Part shown: one piece after another, positions 1-9,895 of the stretch
Numbering within the stretch: position 1 is the first letter of the stretch
How the letters are laid out: each line of letters opens with the position of its first letter
Source: CAYTLW01 sp964438735
GTDB lineage: Bacteria > Myxococcota_A > UBA9042
Direction of reading: 5' to 3'
Assembly: GCA_964438735.1 (NCBI GenBank)
Contig: CAYTLW010000111.1
Coordinates: forward strand, 1 to 25,996
Length of the DNA: 25,996 nucleotides
Notes under the pieces: model-generated
Database searches by the model: none
Seen by the model: the letters and a program-made list of their open reading frames with translations, nothing else
Told to the model about the DNA's origin: nothing
Made by a program: the position numbers and the translations under genes

Positions 1-266
1 TAGATGCCCCCGTAAGGGTCCTCGGGCAGCAGCGCGCCATCTGTCCAGGGAGCCGCCTCGTCGTCGGACATGGCGTCGAACGCCTCCTCATCCCAGCTCA
101 CCTGGCCGACGAAGCCACCGAGCCGACGCCCGCCCCCCTCCTCGGCGCGCACGAGCCGGGCGATGACGCGGCCCGCCCTGGCGATGGCGATCTGCTCACC
201 CGACTCCACCGCGCGCAGCAGTCGAGAGAGGTGGGTTTTGGCATCTTGAACATTGACGGTACGCAC
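1..266 (-). CDS. Phd/YefM-type antitoxin, truncated by window edge
   Basis: The minus strand encodes about 88 residues beginning V-R-T-V-N-V-Q-D-A-K-T-H-L-S-R-L-L, followed by A-V-E-S-G-E-Q-I-A-I-A-R-A-G-R-V-I-A-R-L. This is the N-terminal pattern of Phd/YefM (VapB-like) antitoxins: a DNA-binding fold that represses its own promoter, plus a C-terminal tail that neutralises a toxin. There is no ATG; I chose GTG at 266 because a GGAGG (272-276 on plus) lies 5 nt upstream. The adjacent GTG at 269 is the alternative. The C-terminal part is acidic (S-D-D-E-A-A-P-W), as expected for a toxin-neutralising tail. The frame reaches base 3 and the last two bases read TA, so the stop may fall exactly at the edge. 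A cognate toxin (PIN/VapC or RelE-like) would be expected next on the minus strand, outside the window. The family call is by sequence pattern only. Confidence 0.85.
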   Translation of the reverse strand, partial: MRTVNVQDAKTHLSRLLRAVESGEQIAIARAGRVIARLVRAEEGGGRRLGGFVGQVSWDEEAFDAMSDDEAAPWTDGALLPEDPYGGI

Positions 267-301
267 CACGACCTCCGGGTTGCGGCTACGCAACTCAGAT
301 T

Positions 302-322
302 AGTCTGGTCAGCTGGTCTGGT
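302..322. repeat. Short CTGGT/ACCAG repeats upstream of the antitoxin gene
   Basis: Three copies of CTGGT (plus strand) lie within about 20 bases, roughly 35-55 nt upstream of the antitoxin start. Phd/YefM antitoxins usually bind short repeats or palindromes in their own promoter, so this is a candidate operator. The match is to position and repetition only; no family consensus is claimed. Confidence 0.3.
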
Positions 323-386
323 GAACCGTGCCGCGCGATATCGGGCCTGTGCGCGGCCCAATTTTGTGGTGAGATTTCAGGAGTCT

Positions 387-1838
387 TCAGCACCCCGCTG
401 GCAGCGGTGACTTCGGCTTGCTCTTGCAGGCGATGCCGAGGACAGCGTCCACACCACAGAAGTGGTCCTTGCACGGGTCGGGATTGCCTGCAGGCTGGCA
501 GTCCTTGTCGGCCAGGCAGGCGGGGTCGCCACACAGGGTCTGGACCTGCACGTTGTCAACGAAGGGACCGGCGAATTGGGTCACCCCGGACGAACCGGCG
601 TCGTAGGCGATGCGGAGCATCAGCGCCTTGCCAGCAAACTTCGCGTCCAACTTGATGAGAACAAGACGCCAGACGCCCTTGGTGGTGCCGTTGATGGCGT
701 TGGAGTCCCAGATCTTGAAGACGCCTGCATACGGATTCGCCTCCTGCGCCGCCAGATCGACGATCTGCACATAGGTCAGGTCGATGGGAAATGGCGGCGG
801 TGGCGGGAAGCCGCAGCCGGGCGGCGTGCCACATTGGGTCAGCAGCAACAGGTCGAAACTGAGGTAGGAGGTGCCCACGGCCGGCAGCAGGAACGCCGGC
901 GACTCGAGTACGCCAGCGGGCGTCTTGCCCACCACGTTGATCGGCCCGCTGGGCCCGCTGAAGTTCACTGACTTCAATTGCGGCGGTGCGCCGGCGGGTC
1001 CGGACTTGGCCTGCTGGGTGCTCACGTGCCACTTGACCGAACAGGTGTACTGCTGGCCTGGCAGCGCCGGCGTACCGAGCATGCACTTGGCTTGCCAGCC
1101 GAGGGGCAGCCCGTTGATGGGCGCGCTTTCGAAGTCCTCGGAGACGACCGCCTTGGCCCCGACTTTGACCACTGCGCAGCATGTGGGGTCCTGCACGTCG
1201 TAGACGCACCAGTTGTCAGCGCTGCAGGCCTCCTTGGTGCATGGATCGCCGTCGTCGCACTGCTGGTCGGCGCAGCAGGCACCGATCTTGTCGACCTTGG
1301 TGCAGACCTTCTTCACGGGGTCGCAGACCGCGAGTTCGCAGGGCAGCAGCGCGCCGAATGCCGCCGCACAATCGCTGTCGGCCGCGCAGGAACCGGGTGA
1401 TGACGTATCGGTCAACCCGGCGACGTCCGCTGCGTCGGACTGCCCGGCGGCCGCATCCGCATCCGCTGGCGTGGCGACATCCCCCGCGCTGCCATCGGCT
1501 GGCGTTGCACCGTCGGCGAACAGGCCGTCGTTTGGCGCGGCGACATCTTCAACTGCCTGCGTGTCCGGCGCTGCCGCCGCGTCCAGCTCGGACGCTGCGT
1601 CCGCTGGCGACCGGCCACCGTGATCGGCGAAGGACGTCGTGCTGTCACCGAGCTCGCCGTCCGGTGCAGCAACGCTGTCCTCGACCTCACCGCTGGCATC
1701 GCCGGCCCCTGCGTCCGCAGCGACGTCCTGGTCTGGCGACCCCGCGCAGGCGATCAGCCCAACGGCGAGGAGCACAGCAGACATCCAAGCGCGCTGTTGG
1801 AAGGGTGCTTCGCCAGTCTTTGCTCTGCCTCGCCTCAT
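387..1838 (-). CDS. Secreted Cys-rich lipoprotein with Asp/Ala-rich linker
   Basis: Predicted 483-aa exported protein. The start at 1838 gives a basic N-terminus (RRGRAK), a hydrophobic stretch and a lipobox L-I-A-C with the lipidated cysteine near residue 31. The frame stays open further upstream but would overlap the preceding gene and bury the signal. An internal ATG at 1784 is an alternative start. After the lipobox comes a low-complexity Asp/Ala/Gly/Val region (about residues 32-150), probably a flexible spacer. A Cys-rich segment follows (CDDGDPCTKEAC and similar), then a beta-rich region resembling the adhesion/lectin-like jelly-roll domains of such proteins (W-H-V-S ... L-S-F-D-L ... 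V-D-N-V-Q-V). The C-terminus is again Cys-rich (CLADKDC ... CKDHFC). The architecture is common in Myxococcota surface proteins of unknown role. It lies 40 nt downstream of the gene at 1879-3777 on the same strand, so the two are probably co-transcribed. No enzymatic motif is seen. Confidence 0.8.
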   Translation of the reverse strand: MRRGRAKTGEAPFQQRAWMSAVLLAVGLIACAGSPDQDVAADAGAGDASGEVEDSVAAPDGELGDSTTSFADHGGRSPADAASELDAAAAPDTQAVEDVAAPNDGLFADGATPADGSAGDVATPADADAAAGQSDAADVAGLTDTSSPGSCAADSDCAAAFGALLPCELAVCDPVKKVCTKVDKIGACCADQQCDDGDPCTKEACSADNWCVYDVQDPTCCAVVKVGAKAVVSEDFESAPINGLPLGWQAKCMLGTPALPGQQYTCSVKWHVSTQQAKSGPAGAPPQLKSVNFSGPSGPINVVGKTPAGVLESPAFLLPAVGTSYLSFDLLLLTQCGTPPGCGFPPPPPFPIDLTYVQIVDLAAQEANPYAGVFKIWDSNAINGTTKGVWRLVLIKLDAKFAGKALMLRIAYDAGSSGVTQFAGPFVDNVQVQTLCGDPACLADKDCQPAGNPDPCKDHFCGVDAVLGIACKSKPKSPLPAGC

Positions 1839-1878
1839 GTCGACGCCAACCTCATTGCCAACCGCCTCGCCGACCGCC

Positions 1879-3777
1879 TCAACCGCCACACAAGGACTTC
1901 GATGCCCCACTGCCAGCCTGCGGGAACTTCGGATGCACGTAGCACTTAGACATGCAGAAATCCCCTTGCGCCTGCCAGAACTTGCCGGTCCCCTTGCACG
2001 GGTCGCCGCCCTTTGTCTTGTAGCAGATCTCGAACGGCGACTTGGAGCCATTGGTCATGGAATTCGGCCAGTTGACCTTTCCTACATGCCACATGTCCAG
2101 CACGTCCATCTTGACCTTGTCGATCTGCACGGCCAACACCCCGGCGATGTACACGTTGATGGTCGCGAACGACGAGCCGAAACCATGATCATTCCAGTAG
2201 TGCACGCCAAGTGAGTAGCTCGCCGGGCTGCCGGCTGTTCCCTCCGGCTGTGCCAGCGAGATGACCTCTGGCCCGGCTCCGTCGGTATCGTCCCTGCTCA
2301 TGAACGGGTCGTCGTCGGCCCCCGCCACTGCAGAAGCCCAGTTCGGCTTCTTGTTGAACCACCAGGTGTCGTACACCTGTGAGAACCAGGGGTCGGGCTT
2401 GCCATCGCAGTCCGTGTCTTTCTCGGCGGCCAGGGCGTGGGCAAAGTGCAGGTCCATATCGGATCCGGCGGCGAGGCCCACATCGCTCTGATCGGGGTCG
2501 GCGGGCGTATCCCATAAGGCCTCGACGTAAATTGCAGCGTCGGGAAGCACGAGGACCTTGGCGCACGCAGGCGCGCAGCTCTTGGTGCTCGAGCCGGCCA
2601 CGTTGGACCACACATCGAGACAGAACTCGTATTCTCCTGCGGCTTGCGACGTGAACGTTGGATTGGGCAACGAGGGCGCAGGCGCGAAGACCGAGCTGCT
2701 GCCGGCGGGTTGTTTCACGCTCCACTTGTACTTGGTCAATGGGCCGCCTGCGACCCCCTCCGACGTATCTCCCTGCAGGTGCAGCACCGTGCCGGGGAGC
2801 ACCACGTCCCCTTCCTTGACCAGGACCTTCGCCGTCGGGCAGGTCACCACGACGGATGTGCCCTCGGCGGGCAATGACTGGCCAGTTGGCAAGGTGTTGG
2901 CCTGTACCAGGACCTGGGTGACGTGCGGGTCCAGCGCACCGGTGACCGGATCGCCGGCGCTCGGTTGCGTCGGTGCGTAGACCAGAGAGACCAACGCGTC
3001 CTTATTGGCGGCGATCACCAGCGGCTTGCCGGGCTCGGGGCCGGTCGCTCCGACAGTTGGGAACTCCGCCGACGTCTTGGCGAAGTCCAGTTCGAAGTGG
3101 CTCGCATCCGGGCCCGCCGCCAACTGCACGCTCTGCACCACCAGGTCCTCGCCGCCGCAGTTGACCAATCCGACGTCGCGCGAAGTCTTGTTGTGTGTCT
3201 TGACGACTCCGAAGACCAGCTTGTCGGCCGGCACCAGCTTCAGACAGGGATTGTTGGTATTGCCGCCCACGTAGTAGGCGGACAGATAGGGATCGCTGGT
3301 GTTGAACAGGATCAATGCTTTGTGGCCCTTGGGGTCCTTGGGCGTGAACGTGACCGACACCGGCCACTTCTCCCCCGGAGCCAGAACTCTGGCCGGCTGA
3401 AACACCCTGGTCTCGCCCGCCTGGACCGTTTGCCAGGTACCGGCGTCCCCTGACGTCTGCACCTCGAACATGTCATTCGAGATCAGCTTGACACTGTGAA
3501 TGAGGGCCGGGGCGTTGCCGGTGTTGGTGACGTACCACGCCAGAGTGGACGATTGACCAACATGGATGAGCTTGAAGATCGATTCATCGGGCGTGAAGCC
3601 AAGGTTCGGGCCTGCCGCCGGCGGGCCCGCATCTGAGGTGGGCAGCGACAGGCTCCAAGCATCCAGCGGCGGCGACGGCGTCGGCGAACCGCAGCCTGAC
3701 CACAAAAACGCCAGGATCAGCCAGACAGGCCGCAACAACTCGTTGAGGCCACGGCGATGGCGGGGTTGGTGTCGCAT
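1879..3777 (-). CDS. Secreted multi-domain Ig-like protein, probably a lipoprotein (ASH/choice-of-anchor D, PKD-like)
   Basis: Predicted 632-aa exported protein. ATG at 3777 is chosen because it begins a signal sequence: basic residues 2-9, hydrophobic 16-26 and S-G-C at 27-29 as a likely lipoprotein cleavage site. W at -3 is unusual for a lipobox. Two beta-sandwich units follow at about 60-172 and 180-295, with the pattern V-T-N-T-G-N-A-P ... V-T-F-T-P-K-D ... F-N-T-S-D-P typical of ASH or choice-of-anchor D domains. About 312-412 is PKD-like (K-Y-K-W-S-V ... G-E-Y-E-F-C-L-D-V-W). The last 215 residues hold a block familiar from myxobacterial proteins: W-D-T-P-A-D-P-D-Q-S-D, G-S-D-M-D-L-H-F, D-D-T-D-G-A-G-P-E and L-G-V-H-Y-W-N-D-H-G-F-G. 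These acidic loops probably bind calcium, by inference. It is the first gene of a two-gene unit with 387-1838 and is divergent from the DoxX-like gene. Role unknown; probably surface display or adhesion. Confidence 0.82.
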   Translation of the reverse strand: MRHQPRHRRGLNELLRPVWLILAFLWSGCGSPTPSPPLDAWSLSLPTSDAGPPAAGPNLGFTPDESIFKLIHVGQSSTLAWYVTNTGNAPALIHSVKLISNDMFEVQTSGDAGTWQTVQAGETRVFQPARVLAPGEKWPVSVTFTPKDPKGHKALILFNTSDPYLSAYYVGGNTNNPCLKLVPADKLVFGVVKTHNKTSRDVGLVNCGGEDLVVQSVQLAAGPDASHFELDFAKTSAEFPTVGATGPEPGKPLVIAANKDALVSLVYAPTQPSAGDPVTGALDPHVTQVLVQANTLPTGQSLPAEGTSVVVTCPTAKVLVKEGDVVLPGTVLHLQGDTSEGVAGGPLTKYKWSVKQPAGSSSVFAPAPSLPNPTFTSQAAGEYEFCLDVWSNVAGSSTKSCAPACAKVLVLPDAAIYVEALWDTPADPDQSDVGLAAGSDMDLHFAHALAAEKDTDCDGKPDPWFSQVYDTWWFNKKPNWASAVAGADDDPFMSRDDTDGAGPEVISLAQPEGTAGSPASYSLGVHYWNDHGFGSSFATINVYIAGVLAVQIDKVKMDVLDMWHVGKVNWPNSMTNGSKSPFEICYKTKGGDPCKGTGKFWQAQGDFCMSKCYVHPKFPQAGSGASKSLCGG

Positions 3778-3965
3778 CTTTGTACCCCGAAACCATGCCA
3801 GATCTCGCGGATGTCGTCGATGATCATCGTCGACGTTGCCGGCCCTCGAACGCCGTGATCTCAACCACTCCCACGGCCACCCATCGACACCGCCCCCTCG
3901 CCATGCCACCGATCCCCCCTCGCCACGGGTCCCGCCCCCGCGCTCGAACCCCAGGAGAAACCGCC

Positions 3966-4346
3966 ATGGCAACCCCAGGAAAAGGCTCAATCATCGGCTA
4001 CTGGCTGCTCACCGGCCTCATCTGCCTCAGCCAGGCCGCCTCAGGGGTCATGGACCTGTCCGGCAAGGAGGAGCTGGTCGAGATCTTCAATGGCCTGGGC
4101 TATCCGCTCTACCTGATGACGATCCTGGGCTGCTGGAAGATCGCCGGCGCCATCGCCCTGGCCGTGCCCGGCAAAGCACGCCTGAAGGAGTGGGCCTACG
4201 CAGGCTTCTTCTTCGACTTCACCGGAGCCGCTGCCTCGCACATCTTCAGCGGCCATGAGCCCGGGCAGATCGCCCCGCCCCTGGTCCTGGCGGCCATCCT
4301 GATGGGTTCCTACTTCCTACGCCCTGCGAGTCGCCGACTGGCGTAG
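3966..4346 (+). CDS. DoxX-like small membrane protein
   Basis: Predicted 126-aa integral membrane protein with four likely transmembrane helices at about 8-28, 47-68, 75-93 and 101-119. The pattern G-Y-P-x-Y-L-M-T-I-L-G-C-W-K-I-A-G-A-I, then L-K-E-W-A-Y-A-G-F-F-F-D-F-T-G-A-A-A-S-H, is typical of the DoxX-like family, whose members act in the membrane but mostly lack a defined reaction. ATG at 3966 is chosen because AGGAG sits about 8 nt upstream and the protein then begins at the family's usual place. The open frame continues upstream into proline/arginine-rich sequence with no membrane character. It runs towards the Sel1 gene, with only 16 nt between the stop codons. Transcribed alone as far as can be seen. 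Confidence 0.85.
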   Translation: MATPGKGSIIGYWLLTGLICLSQAASGVMDLSGKEELVEIFNGLGYPLYLMTILGCWKIAGAIALAVPGKARLKEWAYAGFFFDFTGAAASHIFSGHEPGQIAPPLVLAAILMGSYFLRPASRRLA

Positions 4347-4362
4347 CCCGACTTCTCTGAGA

Positions 4363-5406
4363 CTACCGCGCCATTGGCGCGCAAGCCGCCGCCACGCCCA
4401 GCCGACAGGCCTCCGCACGCCACGCGGTGGACCTCTCGACCGCCGTTGGCTCATCCGCCAGCCGCTGCGCCGCCAGCAGGCATGCCTGACCATCGCAGAG
4501 GGTGCAGCCGCGCTCGTACAACCGCAGCGCCCGGCTCACATCCCTGCCGATCAAGGCCTTGTCCTCGCCCCGGGCGTAGAGCACACCCAGCCGCAGGCAG
4601 CCGAGTCCGGCGCCACCTTTGCAGGCCCGGTCAAAGAGGTGCGCGGCCCGGTCACGATCTGCCGGGGCACCTTTGCCCAGGTAGCGCAATGTACCCGCCG
4701 CCGCGCAGCCCTCTGCCGCGCCCAGTTGGCAGGCCCGATCGAAGTGACGCAGGGCAGCGCGAAGGTCCTTGCGTACCCCCTGGCCCCGGGCCAGCAGCCG
4801 ACCGGTCTGCAGGCATCCGCGCGCCGATTGCCCATCGCATCCTGCGCGATACAGGGCCACCGCGCGGCGCAGGGACTCCGGCCGACGCCACTGCTCGGTA
4901 TGGCAATCGGCCAGATCGGCGCAACCGGCGCCTTCACCCGCACGGCAGGCGGCCACCAGGGAGTTGGGCGTGGCGCAGATCCTGGCCAGGCGCTCCTGCT
5001 GCTGGACCGACGCACAGCGGCTGGCCGGCAGGTCGGGCACTGGCAACGAAACAACCGCCACCGATGCCGCGTCCGGCAGGGCCGCTACCGGATTGCGCCG
5101 ACCCGGGGTCAGACCGCCGGCCGGTTGGCGTAGCTCGGCGGGGTCCAGACCAGCGATCTCCACCGGCATGTCACGGGAGCGGGCAGGCGCGTCGTCGTCC
5201 GGCTGCCTATCCGCGGGCCGTGGCGGACTCGCGGCAGGGGATCGGCGCTCAACGGCACCGACGGCCCGCGAGCCGGCAACTGAGCGCGAGTCAGCGGCCG
5301 GAGCATCGTCGCTACCCGATGCGGTCGATTTGGAAGCGGCCCCGCAGCCGCCGAACAGCGTACACAGGAGCAGGCAAAGCAGCGTACTACGCGGAGGCAT
5401 GTGCAT
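4363..5406 (-). CDS. Sel1-repeat lipoprotein
   Basis: Predicted 347-aa exported protein. The N-terminus (basic, then L-L-C-L-L-L-C-T-L-F-G-G-C) is a lipoprotein signal with the modified Cys near residue 21. Two ATGs (5406, 5400) are equally usable. Residues about 22-165 are Ala/Pro/Arg-rich and probably disordered. The C-terminal half has about four Sel1-like repeats of roughly 36 residues: A-V-A-L-Y-R-A-G-C ... A-L-R-H-F-D-R-A-C-Q-L-G-A-A-E-G-C ... A-A-H-L-F-D-R-A-C-K-G-G-A-G-L-G-C-L-R-L-G-V-L-Y ... A-L-R-L-Y-E-R-G-C. The paired cysteines recall the Hcp-type, disulfide-stabilised branch of this family. Sel1 repeats form alpha-solenoids that mediate protein-protein contacts, so a scaffold role at the envelope is the inference. 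It is divergent from the MopE-repeat gene across 95 bases that must hold both promoters. Confidence 0.85.
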   Translation of the reverse strand: MHMPPRSTLLCLLLCTLFGGCGAASKSTASGSDDAPAADSRSVAGSRAVGAVERRSPAASPPRPADRQPDDDAPARSRDMPVEIAGLDPAELRQPAGGLTPGRRNPVAALPDAASVAVVSLPVPDLPASRCASVQQQERLARICATPNSLVAACRAGEGAGCADLADCHTEQWRRPESLRRAVALYRAGCDGQSARGCLQTGRLLARGQGVRKDLRAALRHFDRACQLGAAEGCAAAGTLRYLGKGAPADRDRAAHLFDRACKGGAGLGCLRLGVLYARGEDKALIGRDVSRALRLYERGCTLCDGQACLLAAQRLADEPTAVERSTAWRAEACRLGVAAACAPMAR

Positions 5407-5501
5407 TCTGTGACCCTGCAAGCCAGACCTGAGCGCCCGACCCTGCCCGATCAGGACGGCGGAATTGGCGTGTTCCTGCGCGGTCGATACCATGTTCTCC
5501 C

Positions 5502-7250
<1,749 letters not shown>

Positions 7251-7268
7251 ACGCCGCCTGAACTCGAC

Positions 7269-9749
7269 TCACGTCTCTTTGGCGCTGCGTTTCGCCCGGC
7301 GGGACGAGTTGCGCTGGCTGCGACCGCTGCGTCCACTGTCCGCCGTCGGCTCCAGGTGCTCGCGCAGCTGATCCAGTCGTCGCTGCACCAGGTGCATCAC
7401 GGTGCCCGGATGGTAGTTGCCGTTGGCGTCGCGGGTGCCCGCCTTGACCCCGGTCACCACCTCGATGGCCTCGTCCACCGTTCGCACCGGCCAGACGTTG
7501 AACTGTCCCGCCCCGATGGCCTCACGCACGCGCTCGCTGAGCATCAGGTGCTGCACGTTCTGGATCGGGATGACCACCCCCTGGCCGCCGGTCAGCCCGC
7601 TGGCCTCGCAGAAGCGGAAGAAGCCCTCCACCTTGTGATTGACGCCGCCAATGGGCTGCATATCGCCCAGCTGGTTGACCGAGCCGGTCACCCCAAGGCC
7701 CTGGTCGATGGGCACGCCGCTGAGCGCCGACACGATGGCGCACAGCCAGGTGCTCGAGGCGCTGTCGCCATCCACCGAGCCGTAGCTCTGCTCGAAGGTC
7801 ACCGTCGCGGTCAGGGCCAGCGGACGCTCCTGGGCAAAGCGATGGCCCAGGAAGCCGGCCAGGATCTGCACGCCCTTGTCGTGGATCTCGCCGCTCATAT
7901 TTACTTCGTGCTCGATGTTCACGATGCCCGCCTGGCCAGCGAAACAACGCGCCGTCACCCGGAAGGGTCGACCAAACTCGTGTTCGCCCACCGACAGCAC
8001 CGCCAGGCCGTTGATCACGCCGACCCGGCTGCCCTGCGCGCTGATCAGCAACTGATCGTCCAGCAGGTCCTCGTGCATCTTGTCGGCGATCAGGCAAGAG
8101 CGCTCCTGACGCTCGGCGGACGCCAGGCGCACATGGGAGACGTCGATCACCGGCGCGCCTTCCTTCGCGGCGTAGTATTCGGCCTCCACCAGCAGGTTCG
8201 AGATGGAATTGAACCGCAAGGTCAGTTTTCGCTGGGAGTCCACCTGTCGTGAACCATGTTCGATGACCGCCGCCACCGCCGCCGGGTTGAGCGGCCGGCA
8301 GCCGTTGTTATGGGTCGCCGTGGCGATGAATCGGATGTACAGGTCCAGGGACTCGTCATTGCGGCGGATCTCGTCGTCGAAGTCCGCTTTCACCTGGAAG
8401 ACCTTGCGGAAGTCACCGTCGCCTCGATAGACCGCGTGGTACAGGGTGTTGGACCCGATCAGGATCAGCTTCAGGGCGATAGGAATCGGCTCGGGTTTGA
8501 GCCCGCTGGTGGGCAGCAGTCCCGCGGTCTCGCCCAGGTCCTCGATGGCCACTTCGCGATTTCGCAGGGTGGTCTTGAGGTTGTCCCAGACCCCCGGCAG
8601 CGAGAAGAGATCCACCGCGTGGCAGACCAGGTAGCCACCGTTGGCCTGCAGCAGGGAGCCGGCGCGGATCATCGTGTGATCGGTGAAGTAGATGCCCTGC
8701 TCCACGCGCCGCTCGATCTTGCCGAACATGCGATAGAAGGTCGGGTGGGTCTCGAAGATGACCGGCGCGCCTTCGGTCTTGCTGTTGTCGACCACGACGC
8801 GGATGCGGAATCCGACGTAGCGATCGGGGCCGCGGGCGGCCTCCTGTTGCGGCTCGTCGTCGCCCATGAAGAGCTCGGTCTGGTCGAGGAAGAACGCGCG
8901 CAGCGCCGACAGGTAGACGGACATCTTCTCGCCGCCGTCCTTGAAGCGCCGACGCAGCCGGCGGAATGGGTTGCGCGCCACGCTCTCGGCCAGCTTGCGG
9001 CCGATATTGCGCAGCTCTTCGCCGGTCTCGCGCTCGATGGCCCGGTTGGCCTGTACAAAGTCGGTGTAGAGCGGCTCCAGCAGCTCCCTTTGCTGGTCCA
9101 CAGCGGCCCGAACCTCGTCGGGCAGCGCCATCAACTCATCGTCTTCGAGCACCTCGCCTTCGATGATCGGCAGCGTGAGCAGGTCGCCATCTTCGCCACC
9201 GCGCACCTCGAATCCGATCTCCCGCGCCTTGCGTCGCAGGGAGAGGAAGGCGTCATTGCTGCGGCTGTTGCCCACATAGACGGCACGCTGCAGCCGCTCC
9301 TGGTTGTCACGGCCGTGATAGGCCTTGGGCAACTCGGCCTTGAGCAGCTCCAGCAGATCTGCGACGTCCTTGCGCAGTTTCGGGCCGCGACCGGCCGGAA
9401 GGGCGACGGCGATGGGCGCGTCGTTGTCCTCGAAATTGTGCACATAGACCCAGTCCGGCGGCACCTCTCGCTTGGGCGCCACGCGGGCCAGCAGGGCCTT
9501 GAGCTGGCTTCGCTTGCCGGTACCCGATGCGCCGGCGACATAGAGGTGGTAGTTCGGCCTGTGAATCGCCAGGCCCAGATCGAGCGCCTTGAGGGCGCGA
9601 TCCTGCTCGATCACCGACTCCAGGACTTCCACATCGGCTGTGGTCTCGAAGCCCAAAGTCGTCGGATCGATGGCGATCGTGCATTCATCCGCCGTCACGC
9701 TCGCGGGTCGCTGAATCAACTCCAGCGCCAGACCTGATTTCGCTGCCAT
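7269..9749 (-). CDS. AAA+ Lon-family protease, LonB/YcbZ-like
   Basis: Predicted 826-aa ATP-dependent serine protease. ATG at 9749 follows a near-perfect Shine-Dalgarno AAGGAGGT (9753-9760). A Walker A motif G-A-S-G-T-G-K sits at about 73-79. The C-terminal S16 peptidase domain is complete: V-D-G-D-S-A-S-S places the catalytic serine near 663, and G-V-N-H-K-V-E-G-F-F places the catalytic lysine near 706. The long insertion within the ATPase region (about 100-290, with C-H-A-V-D-L-F and F-R-V-T-A-R-C-F downstream) and the lack of the LonA N-terminal substrate domain fit the YcbZ/LonB-like family rather than LonA. The last 25 residues are basic (S-R-R-A-K-R-S-A-K) and may be a nucleic-acid or substrate tail. 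It lies downstream of, and in the same orientation as, the two unrecognised genes at 9896-12255, with a 146-nt gap, so co-transcription is possible but not shown. Confidence 0.93.
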   Translation of the reverse strand: MAAKSGLALELIQRPASVTADECTIAIDPTTLGFETTADVEVLESVIEQDRALKALDLGLAIHRPNYHLYVAGASGTGKRSQLKALLARVAPKREVPPDWVYVHNFEDNDAPIAVALPAGRGPKLRKDVADLLELLKAELPKAYHGRDNQERLQRAVYVGNSRSNDAFLSLRRKAREIGFEVRGGEDGDLLTLPIIEGEVLEDDELMALPDEVRAAVDQQRELLEPLYTDFVQANRAIERETGEELRNIGRKLAESVARNPFRRLRRRFKDGGEKMSVYLSALRAFFLDQTELFMGDDEPQQEAARGPDRYVGFRIRVVVDNSKTEGAPVIFETHPTFYRMFGKIERRVEQGIYFTDHTMIRAGSLLQANGGYLVCHAVDLFSLPGVWDNLKTTLRNREVAIEDLGETAGLLPTSGLKPEPIPIALKLILIGSNTLYHAVYRGDGDFRKVFQVKADFDDEIRRNDESLDLYIRFIATATHNNGCRPLNPAAVAAVIEHGSRQVDSQRKLTLRFNSISNLLVEAEYYAAKEGAPVIDVSHVRLASAERQERSCLIADKMHEDLLDDQLLISAQGSRVGVINGLAVLSVGEHEFGRPFRVTARCFAGQAGIVNIEHEVNMSGEIHDKGVQILAGFLGHRFAQERPLALTATVTFEQSYGSVDGDSASSTWLCAIVSALSGVPIDQGLGVTGSVNQLGDMQPIGGVNHKVEGFFRFCEASGLTGGQGVVIPIQNVQHLMLSERVREAIGAGQFNVWPVRTVDEAIEVVTGVKAGTRDANGNYHPGTVMHLVQRRLDQLREHLEPTADSGRSGRSQRNSSRRAKRSAKET

Positions 9750-9895
9750 CGGACCTCCTTCGGGCTGCCACGCGGGCGCGGCCGGGCCCATCGCCCGGCG
9801 TATCATGGGGCCGGATCCATGGGAAGATCCAGCGTACCTTCTCCGTCGTCAATCCGCATCGGTCGAGGCTGCGAATCGACAACGGAACAGGCCGA

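Noticed and set aside
8256..9737. 493-codon plus-strand open frame opposite the Lon protease
   Set aside because: Antisense shadow; the Lon Walker and Ser-Lys motifs are on the minus strand.
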